64,000 nucleotides of DNA from positions 233,707,770-233,771,769 of the forward strand of contig JAUPFV010000005.1 in the NCBI GenBank assembly GCA_036936605.1. The letters are read 5' to 3'. The stretch comes from Limnanthes douglasii subsp. nivea. Lineage: Eukaryota > Streptophyta > Magnoliopsida > Brassicales > Limnanthaceae. The translations under genes and the position numbers were made by a program. Position 1 is the stretch's first letter. Every line of letters begins with the position of its first letter. The notes under the pieces were generated by a model. It had not been told where the DNA came from, did no database searches, and saw only the letters and a list, made by a program, of their open reading frames with translations. Below, in pieces: positions 10,866 through 23,349 of the stretch.

Positions 10866-11384
10866 GACTTTGATTTTTCCGTTTCGGTTCATGTTTACTT
10901 GTGTAATAGTCGAACTAATGACTTTGAATTCTATTCTGGATGCTGTTTGTTTGGATATAATTCATGTGATGTTTTTTGTTTTATTTCTTTAATATACTTG
11001 TTTGAATTATTGCTAACGATGATCATCCAATGTTTGACTTTCCATAATTTTAAAAGGAGTTATTATATTCGGAACTTCGAATCAAACCCGTTTTGGTCCA
11101 ATAAAATATATATATACACTTTTTAAATAAAAACAAAAACAGTAACAATGTGTTACGAAATTATCACGATATAATAAAAATTCAAATATGATATGCTCTT
11201 AAAAGTACAATGACGTAATAAGTTTAAAGACAACCACGTACAAATATTCTAGTGGAATTTTATGAAGTTTCTTCGTTCACAAAAGATGGTGAATGTCAAT
11301 TTTTGGAAAAAGTTGGTTACAAAATCAAGAAATCTCAAAAAAAAAAATAGAATTTATCTTAAAATCTTTTTCTTCTTCTCCTAA
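10866..11384. other. Upstream region of BIR gene / 5' side of LINE 1
   Basis: AT-rich sequence without a coding frame of note. It must contain the BIR promoter on the minus strand and the 5' end of LINE 1 on the plus strand; I cannot place the boundary or a target duplication. Confidence 0.45.
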
Positions 11385-12701
11385 TTGAATTTTCTCTTAT
11401 TTGTGAAAGAAGACGAGTGTTCAACTTCTTATCATCGGCCTGCTGATCTTGATACCCTCTTCCCGATGCTAAATCATCACCCTGATCAGCCAAAGATCAT
11501 GGATAATCCCACGTATGAACCTGCCACAAGCAAAATACAAGAAATAGCCACCAAAAAACGTATGCTGAATTGTTTAAAAGCAATGTTGGCAATACGATTC
11601 ATAAAAATGTGGGATAGTGATCAAGTGGAAATTCACTTTAAGGAGGAAGATTTGGTCATTCTTCGACAGAACTCTAAACATACCCTGATGGGTAAGTTTT
11701 CAAATGGAATACCTAACTACTCTACAGTCGAGGATTTCTTGGAAAGCTTTAGATTCAAGGGGGAGTATAGTGTCACAAGTTATGATTTCAGACACATTTT
11801 CATAGAATTTACGTTGTGGGATGACATAAAGAATCTATGGAAAAAGAACATATGGCAGATTGGGGATAAGATCATGAAATTGCTTGAATGTTCACCTAAT
11901 TTTAATCCTAACGTTGAGAATCCAGCAACTCCAGTTTATATAGATTTACCAAACCTCCGTGAGTTCATGTATTGTGAAGCTACTATCATGGAAGTTGCCA
12001 AATCTTTAGGGACTCCTCTTAATGTTTGGGTCCCAGCTAATAATAGGGTAAGGAAAAACTTTTGTAAAATATGGGTTGTCATGAATGTGTCTAAGATCAT
12101 GCCTAAAAGAATTAAAATTATCTTTGGGTCCTATAATTTTTGGCAAGATCTTGTTTACAACAAACATGTGGAGTACTGTAAAAGCTGTTCTCACCTTAGC
12201 CACTCAGATAAAGACTGTAAAAAGGCTACTCAAAGGAAGCTTGTTGGTCAGACTACTTCCTCCAACCCAACTCAGATAAGTGACTCCCTAATTCATGCAT
12301 TCCAACTAAAGACTAATGGTCACAAACTGAAATCAATTACTATTGATCGAAAGAATGACACTAGTGAAAATCTTGAACAAAATGAAAGCATTGAAAATTT
12401 GGAGATCCCACCTCTTAGATTAGACAGCTATGAACTGATTTGAGCCCTTTATATGCTGGACATGGAAGTCAACAACAAAAAAGACAACTCTTCTTTGATC
12501 CATCTTTCAACTATATCTTCACCATCTAAACAAACCACTGCAAGCCTCCCTCCTTTTCATGTATACAAACAAACAGTCAATGGTAAGAAAATTAGAGTGA
12601 AGAAGATGAAGAAAGCCAAAACTCTAAACACAAAGGGGATCATATCCTCAAAACTCTTGCAACACAAAAATGCTGCAAAAAACAATAAACATGCCAAATG
12701 A
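11385..12701 (+). pseudogene. LINE 1 ORF1, nucleic-acid-binding protein with CCHC knuckle, one in-frame stop
   Basis: The frame is open from 11385 and the first ATG is 11466. It encodes a DUF4283-like domain (PTYEPATSKIQEIATKKRML ... NGIPNYSTVEDFLESFRF) and a CX2CX4HX4C knuckle (CKSCSHLSHSDKDC) near 12177-12218. A TGA at 12441-12443 interrupts it, but the same frame resumes to a stop at 12699-12701 with a Lys-rich tail, so the original product was roughly 410-440 residues. ORF1 proteins bind LINE RNA. The stop codon overlaps the ORF2 start as ATGA (12698-12701). Confidence 0.82.
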
Positions 12702-15700
12702 TCATTTCCATTTTAAATTGGAATGTTCGTGGCATTAGGAATAAGCTTACTCAAGCAAGAATCAAATCAATCAAGAGGTTGAAAAAACTAAACTTTCTAG
12801 CCCTCCAAGAGCCTATGGTCAGTGTATCTCAGACTGAAAAGGAAGCTTGGTTTTCAGGGATTTGCTAGAAACATCAGTAACAAATTATGGGTAATGTGGA
12901 ATGAAGAATTCATGGTGGATATCATGATTAATGAAGACCAATTTCTGCATTTAAAGGTTAAGCATAACTATTTTCTTAAGTAATTCTTATTCATTGTAAT
13001 CGATGCTAAATGTACTAGGAGTCCGCAAAGGCTTCTTTGGAATAACCTGAGAAGTGTGGAAGAGGAGGGCAAATAGTGGATCTTATTTGGTGATTTTAAT
13101 ACTATATCCTACCCTGATGAACAACTACATTGTTCAACTAACTGCTCAACTAGAATTGATGATTTTAATGCTTTTCTTCTTGACTGTAATCTAATAGATA
13201 ATGGATTCTCTCAGAATAAGTTCACCTGGTCTAATGGGAGGCAATGAAGGAGATTAAATAGAGCTATTCTTAAAAATAAATGGCTTGCCTATTTTGATGA
13301 TACCACTGTCTCTCATCTTTCTAAATCATGCTCTAATCACTCTCCATTACTTATTAAAATCTCTACATCTACCACTAAAAGGTTGTATTCTTTCAAGTTG
13401 TTAAATATGTGGTGCAGACACAAGGAGTTCTATAGCTTTGTGGAGGGTTGTTGGGTTGTTGAGTATACTGAGGCCCTATCTACAAGTTTTGGTTCAAGTT
13501 AAAGAAATTTTAAAAGCCAATCTCAAAATGTGGAACAAAACAGTCTTTGGTAATGTTTCTTATTCTATTAATCAGCTTGAGGGTGAAATTGTAAATCTGG
13601 AATCCAAGGTGCTCATCTCCAACTCCACTCAGGATAAAGATGATCTGAAAAGGGCTAATGATAACCTTCTCTTGCTACTTGCAAAAGAAGAAGACTACTG
13701 GGTTCAAAAGTCTCATACTGACTGGTATAGAGATGGTGAAAGAAACACTACTTTCTTTCACAATTATGTGAAAAGAAAGTATAAGAGATTTAAAATCTCT
13801 CGTATCTGGAATGACTCTAACTGGGAAGAAAATGAAAAAGCTATAGGTGACTCTGCAGTTAACCACTTTAAAACCCTAATTTCTGATTTTCCTAATCCTT
13901 GGTATCCTAACTTGTTGGAAGATTATATTCCCAATTTGGTCTCTGATGTTGATAATACTATGCTAATGAGGCTGCTTGAAGACGCTGAAATCTATGAAAT
14001 CATTAAAGATCTAAGCCCTAATGTTGCTGATGGACCAGATGGCTTTAATGGCAAGTTCTTTAAAAACTGTTGGTCAATTATAAGGGAGGATTTATGTGCT
14101 GCTATCAGGGATTTTTCAAGGAAGGTCCTTTCCCTATGGGTTTATATGCCACTATCCTTTTCCTAATTCCTAAAATGGAGGCTCCTAAGAGTTGGAAGGA
14201 CTATAGGCCAATTAGTCTGACAACTTTTCTGAGTAGGATCATTTCTAAACTAATAAACACCAGGTTGTCTTCTCTACGTCCTAAATTATTTTTTGTTGAA
14301 CAAAGGGCTTTTATTAAGGGAAAGAGCATTCATGATAACATCATGATTGCTCAAGAGCTCTCCTATAACATGTCTTGTAAGACTAGAGGGGGTAACATCC
14401 TACTGAAAGTGGATATGGACAAGGCTTTTGATAGGTTGGATCACACTTTTCTGCTAAGTGTTCTGGTGGCTTATGGGTTCAACGCTGATTTCATCAGGGT
14501 TATTGAGAAGAATTTGACTAACTGTCAATTTTCAATGTTGTTCAATGGTGTATTACAAGGTTTCCTTAAATCTAACAAAGACCTCAGACAGGGTGATCCA
14601 CTATCACCCAATCTTTTCATTCTTGCCCAAGAGTATCTTCTTAGAGGCTTGAAGAAGCTAAGTGCTAACTATACTTCAATCAAATACAAAAACAGAGAGG
14701 ATATAGACTCAGCTTCTCTTTGTTTTGCTGATGATATCCTTGTCTGCTGCAATGGGTCTTCTGTTGTTGTTAAAAAGATCGTGAAGATATTCAGTCAGTA
14801 TAAAAAAATACCAGGGTTGTTAGTGAATAAGGAAAACTCAAGAATTATTACCTAAAAATATTTTCTCCTCAACAGGAAAAAAACCTGGAAAGGCTCTTGG
14901 GCTTCAAACATTTTCATTTGCCATTCAAGTATCTGGGGTCTGTAATAAACACAAGCAAGAGGGTTAGTAACTTTGAAGATCTTATTGCTAAAACAACAAA
15001 CATGATATCAGAATGGGATTACAAAATCTTATCTGTTGGAGGCAGATTGACATTGGCATACACAGTTCTATTTACCTACCCTCTTTTCACTTGTTAAAAC
15101 TCTGAAATTCCTAAAACCATTATGAGAAGGCTGTAAATTCTTTATAACAAGTTTCTGTGTGGAACAAATTCCATCAAAACCACAAAAAACTGGTTTAAGT
15201 GGTCTATGCTTTGAAAAAGCTACGAGGAGGGTGGTCTTAATCTAAGGAGATTGGAGGACATGGTGGAGGTTTTCTCTGCTAAGTTATGGTTTAACTTGAG
15301 AAAACAAGAATCTTTGTGGTCTAACTTTCTTAAATCCATATTTTTCAAAAATCAGCATCCCCTTATGGTTTCCTCACATCCAAAAATCTCTCACATATGG
15401 AAAAGAATATGGAGAGGGAGAGACAGAGTAGAAAAGTGTATTATCTTGCATGTTAAGGCTGGTAGATTATATATAAAGATAGACAGATGGTGCTCTTCTA
15501 ATGCCTTTATCAGCTTTAATAGTGATGAAGACAGAATCTTATATGAAACTTCTATGGTTCAAGACTACTGGGAAGAGGTCAGATGGAATATTCCTAAACT
15601 TGAGGCTGTCCTGAATCGTGATCAAAGTCAAAACACTCTAAAGGTTTCCCTAGACACCTCAACCAAAGATTCTATTAGATGGACTCTAAGTGAAGATGGT

Positions 15701-16800
15701 CAATTCAACACTAAAGCCACTTGAAATTAATTCAGAAAAAGGTAATAAGTCTAACCTATATGCTAGAACCTGGAACAAAGTGACTCCTCTCAAGTTCTTC
15801 TTTATGCTCTAGAGAACTCGTAAAAGTTGGGTGTCTACGGACTCTGTCCTGCAAAAAAGAAATATACAGTTAGCATCAAAATGTCAGAATTGTAATAATA
15901 CAGAAACTATTAAACATGTTTTTTCGAATGCCAAAAGGCTTGGAAAGACTGGGTTTATTTTGCAGCTCAATTCAATGTCTATATTACCAAAGCCATGTAT
16001 CTTCCTCATTTGGTGAGGACCTGTAACTGGTCTACCAGCAAGGAAATATATTTGCGTACCATATTTCCTTCAATTATAGTGTGGGTGATTTGGTAGACTA
16101 GAAATAAAATGAAGATGGAGGGTAATTCAGTTCTAAAGACATGATCAGCCACATTATGTTCATCCTATCAAGTCTGGACAGTGCTCATCTACTGAAGAAA
16201 AAGTAATGGGATAAGGATGGCAGAATCGGGCTTTCTATAGGATGCATAAATCATCTTAATATGCCTAATGTTCCTATCTCCTTAAGTTGAATTTTCCCTA
16301 AACTGGGTCGCTACAAACTAAATACAGATGGTGTCTGCATAGAGTTGGGAGATTGCTATAGTGGAGGTCCGGTCAGAGATAATGCCGGTAAGATTGTATT
16401 CGGGTATGGTAGAGTCTATGGCAAGGGTAGTCCGCTTATTGCTGAGACCGAAGCTATGTTAGATGGTCTCCAGCTTTGTTTTGAAAATTGCATCAATCTA
16501 CTAGACATTGAAACAGACTCTCGCATCTTAGAAATGTTTCTTACAGGGAGAACGTCATGGTATCTCAAAGCTTCACTAACCTTCTGCTACAAACTGATTT
16601 CATCCAACATGAAAGTAATTCACGTCTTCAGAGAACCGAATTAAGCAGCTCATTATCTAACTAAGTATTCTCTCGAATCTAACAAGAACTCAAACTTTAA
16701 AGGAAATAAAGTTCCGGATAGATTGAGATCCATTGCATTCCTAGAAGGTCTTGGTTTGTGCTATCTGAGTAACAACACATTGGATTAGAGTTTGAGCTTA
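12698..16800 (+). pseudogene. LINE 1 ORF2, endonuclease-reverse transcriptase-RNase H (broken)
   Basis: An ATG at 12698 opens MIISILNWNVRGIRNKL, the classic start of the APE-type endonuclease. Stops and shifts follow, with endonuclease pieces WILFGDFNTI and DDFNAFLLDCNLIDNGF near 13075-13205. RT fragments occupy 13438-14166 and 14070-14855: DYRPISLTTFLSRIISKLI, VDMDKAFDRLDH, LRQGDPLSPNLF and FADDILVCC at 14724. A zinc-binding segment (CQNCNNTETIKHVF) is near 15880-15930, and RNase H (LNTDGVCIE, AETEAMLDGL) lies at 16318-16644. It would nick DNA and prime reverse transcription. At least four frame breaks make it inactive. Confidence 0.85.
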
Positions 16801-17184
16801 TTATACTTGGAAACAACATTCATGGTGGCTCCTTTTTTCAGTTCAGATTTTGTCTTATCGTTCTTTTTCATCGATTGCATGCAAGGTTTGGTTTTTGAAT
16901 TCAAGTGAGATAGATTCTGGTTTGTTTGTGAAGATTGAATTCAATGGGCATGGATTCCGGGTTGTTTGTGATGATTGAGTTCAAGGGCTTTCATCAAAAG
17001 TGGTTGTGAGAGGAGAAGAAGATAAAAGGAATGATTAAGGTTTCTCTATTTGGGAATTTCATTCGATGTAATATTTGAGTTTAGCTGAAGTGCCAGCGTG
17101 TTCAATAGCGAAATAAAATGTCCAAAATTTTAGAAACAAATATGGTGGATGTTTTAGTGAAAAAAGACAACCAAATACAAAATA
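16801..17184. other. 3' junction region of LINE 1
   Basis: Contains repeated GATTGAATTCAATGGG-like and GGGTTGTTTGTG stretches near 16880-16990, but no clear poly(A) tail or target duplication. Confidence 0.35.
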
Positions 17185-17900
17185 TGATCACAATGGTACT
17201 TTAGGAGACGGACCACCACCGAAATAAATCTAAATCAATAATCAAACAACTTCGGATTGTCACAAGTGTTGCGGATAATGAGCTTTCAATACAGTGGATA
17301 ACCTTGAAAAATGACATTTATAGCGGTTGTCGAACATAACAAACAAAATACTACACTAAGAGTATCCCCAACAGATTAGGTATAAGACACTCGTTAGTAA
17401 ATTTACATATTATTTGTATTTTTTTCCTTTCTAATAGATAATATAAAAGTCTATCTATATCTAGTAGCTTAAATTATGGTAGGTATTTAGAGTAGCAGTT
17501 ACAAAATATGTATAATATTTTCTTTTTTTTCTCCTCCACTTCTAAAACAATATAACTACCTTAAATATAAAGGGTCTGTTGTATTATTTCGTAATCTAAA
17601 AATTTAGATTACCAAAATTTCATGTTAATATAGAAAATTTATACCTTAGCGGTTGGGGATGCTCTAATAATAATCAGACTACAACAAAAAAAATAACTCA
17701 AATTCAAATACATAAAATACATCAAGATCTAGATCACAAACCCCAAGATTTTAGATCTAAACCCCCAAGATCTATATCAAACAACCCAAACTAAAGCTAA
17801 AGTTAATAGGAAAAAAAACAAATGTTGAAGTTGATAGAAATACAAAAGAAACCAAAAAGCAAATCATCAAAATACAAGTAGAGATAACACATAGCCATGA
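17185..17900 (+). repeat. Dispersed repeat, copy 1 (second copy 56505-56945)
   Basis: Blocks such as GACGGACCACCACCGAAA, CAACTTCGGA, CCAAGATCTA and AAATACATAAAATACA are shared in order with 56505-56945. Copy 1 is longer because of the 305-bp MITE at 17360-17664. The family is not identified and no protein is encoded. Confidence 0.75.
17360..17664. mobile_element. Harbinger/Tourist-like MITE, 305 bp, TSD TAA
   Basis: The ends are inverted repeats of 26 bp with four mismatches (GAGTATCCCCAAC... and GAGCATCCCCAAC...). They are flanked by TAA at 17357-17359 and 17665-17667, a 3-bp target duplication fitting PIF/Harbinger. The homologous position in the second copy of the host repeat (about 56690-56700) lacks the insert. 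It has no coding capacity. Confidence 0.85.
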
Positions 17901-18725
17901 AAATCTAAAAGAAAAAAAGAACTTTCTATATCTATTATATCAGAGCGCAGATGGTGATAACTACCGGGATCGAAGTTATATCATTCGATGAATATGTCGA
18001 AAATGGATAAGATCGTCTTGGCAATAGTAAATGGCGATAAATAACCTCATTACCATCCGGATAATCGTCATGCAGGAGTTCTTGAAAAAAAAGGAAGATT
18101 CTCATTTAAGACTATTAAGACAACTTCTGGAAACAAAACTGACTTGCAAAAGAAGAGGGAGAGAACCGACCATGTGGAGTGACCTGAGATATTTGGTTTA
18201 CCAGAAATGGATGATGGAGATAGATCGAGAGAGAAGTTTGTTTTGTTGGAGGGAGAGATTCGGTCTACTGGAGAGGAGAGATATTTGATATGCTCTAGAA
18301 GAAAGAGATCGTTATTCCAATAGAGAGAAAGAACAGCCTGCAGAAAAGAAATAAAAGATAATTTTGGCGGCCTACTCCTCTATGATATTTGAAGTTTTAG
18401 AGAGATGAAAAAGTTTATCTATAGACCCTTTCAACGTACGGTTGCAATAATAAATTATATACTCTCAATTAAAAAAATGTATTTTAGAATAAGTCTTTTT
18501 ATTAGTATACTAAATATCATTTTGAAATTTCAGTGTAATTTTATTACTTTTTCAATGTTTTAATTACCTATTGTAGTTCAAAGCAAGTTAGTAATTAAAT
18601 ATATAACTATTTTTTACGAAATCAAAATCTATCTTTACATTTTTTAGTATATATACAACAACTTTAAAATATATGTATTATCTTGAAACTAATGGATTTT
18701 CAAATTAAAATAATATCGTTCTGGC
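17901..18725. other. Gene-free stretch between dispersed repeat and element A LTR
   Basis: AT- and GA-rich. One frame (18031-18288, 85 codons, starting MAINNLITIRIIVM) has no recognisable motif and is not supported as a gene. Confidence 0.5.
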
Positions 18726-19021
18726 TGATAAGAGTAAGATCTATTTCTTAAGAGAGAAAAAGAGATATATTTTAGAGAGAGAAACTAAAAACCGAAGAAG
18801 AAGAGTTATTTACCTAAGAAAGTGACATCCCATTAGTTTCAGCTTTGGGCAATATATATAGGCGCCAAGACTTAGTAACAAAATCGGTTACAAAAGAGAG
18901 TTAATTACATATTAGTCCATTCTCTTTATATAAGGCTCAAAATCTACCCTTAAACTATACAATTTATTACATAAGACTTTATTTATTACATCTAGACCCT
19001 CAATATTTTATATCTTTATTA
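18726..19021 (-). repeat. 3' LTR of element A
   Basis: The minus-strand sequence follows a polypurine tract (ACTGGGGGCTAC). It shares CTAAGTCTTGGCNCCT followed by TATATA, and a CTCTCTCTARAATATA block, with the LTR of element C (43508-43840). The expected TG start appears as TA. The boundary is therefore set by homology. Confidence 0.65.
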
Positions 19022-19323
19022 GTAGCCCCCAGTTGTTATGAAAGACAATGAATAAGAACTAGTTATCATCGAATATTTTCATCTGTGGAAAAATCTTTCT
19101 TGCCAAAGTCCAATCTGCTTCAGGTTAACATGTCATTTTTCCTCAAATCAATGCAACCTTCAATACTGTTTCAAACATATATCATTTCTGGATTAGATAA
19201 TCATACACTTTGCATCCTCGAATTGTCCTCCGGGTACAACCACCTCGAAATCAACTCATCCCTTTTTTTAGTGCTTTGAATATTTTCATATAGAAACATG
19301 AGTTGGCTTTTCTCAATGGTCAG

Positions 19324-19722
19324 TAGAGCTGTTAGGGGGTCTCCCAACCCGTTAACCCGCCCGGGACCGGACCGGTAAGGCCCGCCCGAGACCGGTCCGG
19401 ATATCTTAGGGAGCGGGTTGGGAGCCAAAATTTTGGACCGATTCTCTTACCGGTCTGGACCGGTCCTCCCGGTAAAGGAGATATATAATTTTTTTTCCTA
19501 ATCTATGTATATTTTTAACTAAAACCCTAAACAAATTATGATAAACTAACAAACCCGCTCGTTAAGAGTCGGACCGGTCCGACTCGACTCTTAACGAGCC
19601 GGTCCCGGTCCATCATATTTGGCTCCCTTCACTTAGCGGTCCGACTCGACCCGCCCGATGGCTTAACGAGTCGGTCTCGATCCTGTCCAAATCCGGACCG
19701 ACCTGACCCGATAACATGACTA
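19324..19722. mobile_element. GC-rich hAT-like MITE, 399 bp, 8-bp TSD ATGGTCAG
   Basis: The exact 8-bp duplication ATGGTCAG lies at 19316-19323 and 19723-19730. The ends TAGAGCTGTTA and TAGTCATGTTA (reverse) are short terminal inverted repeats. The interior holds many ACCGGTCC/GGACCGGT palindromes and is far more GC-rich than the surroundings. The 8-bp duplication and TAG/CTA ends fit a non-autonomous hAT element. No coding capacity. Confidence 0.88.
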
Positions 19723-19904
19723 ATGGTCAGGAATGTTTGAAGTGAAATGGAAAGCGTGATGGTTCACTAGGCATCAAGCCTGCCACTAGGCGTGACATTT
19801 CTAAGGTGTCAAACTTTCCTCTTTACACAATGGTTTAGTATTCCACCCAATGGTTCCTTCCACCTCTTCCACTTCTCTGACCTCTCTCTTTCTTAATTCC
19901 CCTC

Positions 19905-19910
19905 TATAAA
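19905..19910 (+). promoter_or_regulatory. TATA box upstream of antisense gene A
   Basis: TATAAA in CCTCTATAAATG lies about 150 bp before the first ATG (20058) of the element A antisense gene and is followed by a GAGAGAGAAAA leader. Copies B and C have a TATA box in a comparable place. Confidence 0.6.
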
Positions 19911-20057
19911 TGTTCCCATGAACCACTGCTTGTTTCACAAACATATTATTAGAGAGAGAAAATCTATTTTTACCATAATTGTTCTAGCTATCTTTATGTG
20001 AACCTTCAAGTTCTTGGCTACCACCACCGGAAAATTCATATTTTCCATCAAATCTTC

Positions 20058-22939
20058 ATGTCAATATATGGGAAAGCATCCAAAAATAAAAAAAAAACCC
20101 AGAAAAAAAAACCCATTTTTGGTGCTTACGATTACTTCTGCATCAGTGAGAGGGCTAAAAAATATGAAACAGGTGGATTAATAAGTAACGCTTCTCATTT
20201 TTCCACCGAAACACTATACTACAGTAATTTTGATCCAAACCTTAATTCTCATGTATGTCCAAGTTCATCCACCCAGAAAAAACTCAATCACCAAAGTCGC
20301 CTCGAACTTCACCACTACCAGCTAAGTATACACCTCAAATCCCTTCAACAACTCCCACTCTTTGAATCAACCGTAAAATAACCCAAAACACATCTACTTC
20401 AAGGAGATCATAAGAAACTTCATCTCCTCTAATTCTGAACCTCATCGACAACTGCGCAAAAAGACTCCTCAAAACCTACATGAAATCTCATCTCCTCCAA
20501 ATCCTTCTAAAGAAAATAAATTGTATAGCTATGGGGGATTCCACGCATCACCGCCTTTTTCTCCCCTGATAAAAAATGTTGAAACTATCTCAGAGTCTCA
20601 ACAAATTTCCTCAACTAGTGAGCAACAAGATCCATTTCTTACTTCAAAACCTCTTCGGCTTATAGATGAGGCTTCTGATGAAGAAGTTGAATCAAAGAAA
20701 ACTCACTCAAATCCCGAGGATGATACTGAGGATGATGCCCAAAAGATGCTAGAACTGATATCGAGGAAAATACCTCAAAAAAAAACTATTGAGAAGAAGG
20801 AGAAGAAAAAGAGAGTACCCATGGAACTTCCTGAGGAAGTCCTGATAATCTGAAACCCTTCGAACCTCAATATATCATGGAACTGAAAAAACGTGTCTTA
20901 TATTTACTACAACGAGGCTCAAGCTAGCACTCTGAAAGGACAATAGGGAATGGCAGACAATATCATACTTCGTCTGGCAAAAGAATGGGATACTTCATTT
21001 GATTGTAGAAAAGCTGAGCTGGTGGTCTCATTAACTGGAGTTTTCGATTCTCGTTGGACCCAATGATAGTGGAGTACTTCGAACTCTTGGACCTGTGCCC
21101 CATGCAAGAAACACCTAATCAATGGTGCACCCTCTTATCAGTGGTTATGGCCTCCAGATTGAGCCAAACTCCCTTTTTCATTTAAGATTTCATCGCTCTA
21201 ACCAAAGTTTCGAAGGGACGAGTATTTCCTTTCTATTATTTAACTCTTGATGATGAACTCAAGATTTTCGATGACCTGCTTCAGGCTGGCAAATTTTGGA
21301 AACAAAAGTTTGTCTTCATTTCTGGGGCTTGAGAGAATGAGAAGGAAATATCTGAGCCAAATCCTTCAAGATTGAACCTTTTCTGAAGGTGTAACAGTAA
21401 GCCTCTTACTTTGTCTTTTCATTTTATACTTCACTGTGAATAACTTGGTTCTGATTTTTCCCATAAGTTTTGAGGCGATACAAACTTCGTAGAAAAGACA
21501 CGAAATACATTTTCACCAAACTGGCTACTTGGGAAGAAAATGAGTAGGGCAATGGGTTCCACTCAACTTTCATTCCTATCAACTTCATCAATAGCCACCT
21601 GTGGAGGATCACGTTGGGTGCTGACTTCCCCGAGAATCCGATGGAGCCCCAAAATCCAATATTAGCTATGAAAAGACTAGTTGCACCTGACGGTAAGGTG
21701 CATATTCCAAACCGGAATAAATCAAACAACCACCTTCCCTTGAAGAAGAAAGGGAAAAAGAATAAAAACAACAGCTAGCACATATGGTGCTAGCCATTTA
21801 AAAAAACCGATGCTGCAATAAAAAATGAAGAGGAAGACAACATAAAAAAGCTTTCCTATTATTGAAGAGGGAGTTGAGGTTGGGCCATCTGTGAAGAGGA
21901 AGAAGATCGCTGCTTAAAAAAAGCACCTCCAATGCACCAACACAAAGAAAAGCAAAAACAAATGTTGTAAGAGACCCTTCAGCAAGTGCATCCTTCTTTT
22001 GAGGCTGATAACGACCAATGAGACGATAATTTTGGTCCTAATGATTTCATCAACACAGATGAGCTTCAAAATTTTGACGAAGACATGGATCCAAGTGTCC
22101 AAGACCAACTCCAAAAACTTGGCTCTCAGGTTACAACCCTCTACTTCCTGAATTGATCAGGTCCGAAACTCCTTTGTCACATTCATCTTCTGCTCTTATG
22201 ACCTTCATCCACCAAACATTCGTACCCGTTATTGAATCATCTGAAAAGGTCACAATTGTACTGCAACCATTTACCGATCTTAGAGCTGCAACACAAATAT
22301 TTTGCAAGGAATTAGATTCCACTCGAAGACATCTTGAAAGCATTGCTAAAGACATGATCCGATAAAAGAAAGACGTTGCAGCGAAAAATAAGATGAGCAA
22401 CATATTTTTTCATAAATTCCAAGCTAGTAGATTAGAACTCATCCAAGTAGTCATTCACCTCAGACGACATCTATACTTTGATCATGAACAAAAGATGAAG
22501 GAGCTTAAAACTTCACATTAAGATGAAATAGAAGAACTCAAGGCCAAACATGTCCAAGAAATATCTAAAGAGAAACAAAAATGCTCCACTGTGCAAGAGT
22601 CTCTAAAAAAGAATGAATAAGAAACAAGGAAGCTGACTCAAGACATGGATTCTCTTGAAACAAAACTCTAAGAGGAAAAAAAAGATCGTTGTGGAAGCTG
22701 TAGAGAATGAATGTGGCAAGGTCATGTTGGCTGGTATTAGAAATGCCGAGGAGCATAAAACTATGAGCCTGCTTCGTTAAATCCACGCCAAATTTCCTAA
22801 GGCAAACCTAACAAGATTATGGTATTTAATATCCACTGAAAACTGACCCATTGAAGCTTTTGATCTTGTGCCCAGTGATTCTTCCGAAGAAGTAGAGTCA
22901 GAAGAAATTGCTTATGAGCAAGGGGAGTCATCTGAAGAT
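20058..22939 (+). pseudogene. Antisense gene of Tat element A (gypsy-type 'transposase' family, two exons, degraded)
   Basis: Starts MSIYGKASKNKKK and contains the family motif FGAYDYFCISERAKKY (near 20120-20165), an acidic/Lys-rich segment (20640-20820), a conserved core (ELLDLCPMQETPNQWC near 21080; FYYLTLDDELKIFDDLL and KFWKQKFVFISGAWE near 21236-21340), an intron (21397-21467), an exon-2 block ending GNGFHSTF, and a C-terminal coiled coil (22430-22680). The core resembles plant proteins annotated as putative gypsy-type transposon (PF04195-like), of unknown function. Many stops disable it. The host frame ended GAA GAT AAC TAA, and element B is inserted after GAT, so the last residue and stop lie at 33075-33080. 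Confidence 0.72.
21397..21467 (+). other. Predicted phase-1 intron in antisense gene A (71 bp)
   Basis: Donor ACA|GTAAGC and acceptor CATAAG|TTTTGAGG. The donor lies exactly 12 codons plus one base after the conserved NPS triplet, as in copies B, C and D. Joining the exons gives ILRRYKLRR, aligned with the exon-2 starts of the other copies. Confidence 0.75.
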
Positions 22940-23307
22940 TGATGAGATCGGATATTTTATCTACTGTGTCTTGACCTAATCCGATAGGTAGTTCAGACCA
23001 TGACTACTATTATAAAAAACCGAACTGGACAAATGTGATAAATGCTGACTAAGCTAGTTGCTGGTCACTTCAAACTAGATTACTATTGGGTCCTTAAACT
23101 TGATCTGACTTCACTATCCGACCCGATAAGCCCATGGGTCAATAATTAAGTATAAATATCCCAAACACTTTCATTAATAAGGGTAATCAAAATTTACTGC
23201 TAGCACAAAGGTTAATTATCTTATTACCCACTACTCTAAACATTAAATTCCACAAAACATACAAACCACTTTAAAAACTTACCCTCAGATAGAAATAAAC
23301 CACATCA
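22940..23307 (+). repeat. 5' LTR of element B
   Basis: Starts TGATGAGATCGG and ends CCACATCA, 368 bp, preceded by target site AAGAT. Aligns along its whole length with 32703-33069. Confidence 0.93.
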
Positions 23308-23309
23308 AA

Positions 23310-23328
23310 TTGGCGACCACAGTGGGAG
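23310..23328 (+). promoter_or_regulatory. Primer-binding site of element B
   Basis: TGGCGACCACAGTGGGAGC starts two bases after the 5' LTR. The TGGCGA start is typical of Tat-type elements using a tRNA primer; the exact tRNA is not assigned. Confidence 0.7.
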
Positions 23329-23349
23329 CACGACGGTGCCTGGATTTCA

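Larger units (their letters stand above)
11385..16800 (+). mobile_element. L1-type LINE retrotransposon 1 (near full length, degenerate)
   Basis: The plus strand carries ORF1 with an RNA-binding-like region and a CCHC knuckle, then ORF2 with an endonuclease, reverse transcriptase (FADD at 14724-14735), a zinc-binding segment and RNase H. RNase H at the end of ORF2 is a feature of many plant L1 elements. Both ORFs carry stops or frameshifts. No poly(A) tail or target duplication was resolved, so the 3' boundary (about 16800-17100) is approximate. Confidence 0.88.

Noticed and set aside
18031..18288. 85-codon plus-strand frame
   Set aside because: No motif and no homologue in the window; composition is GA-rich non-coding.
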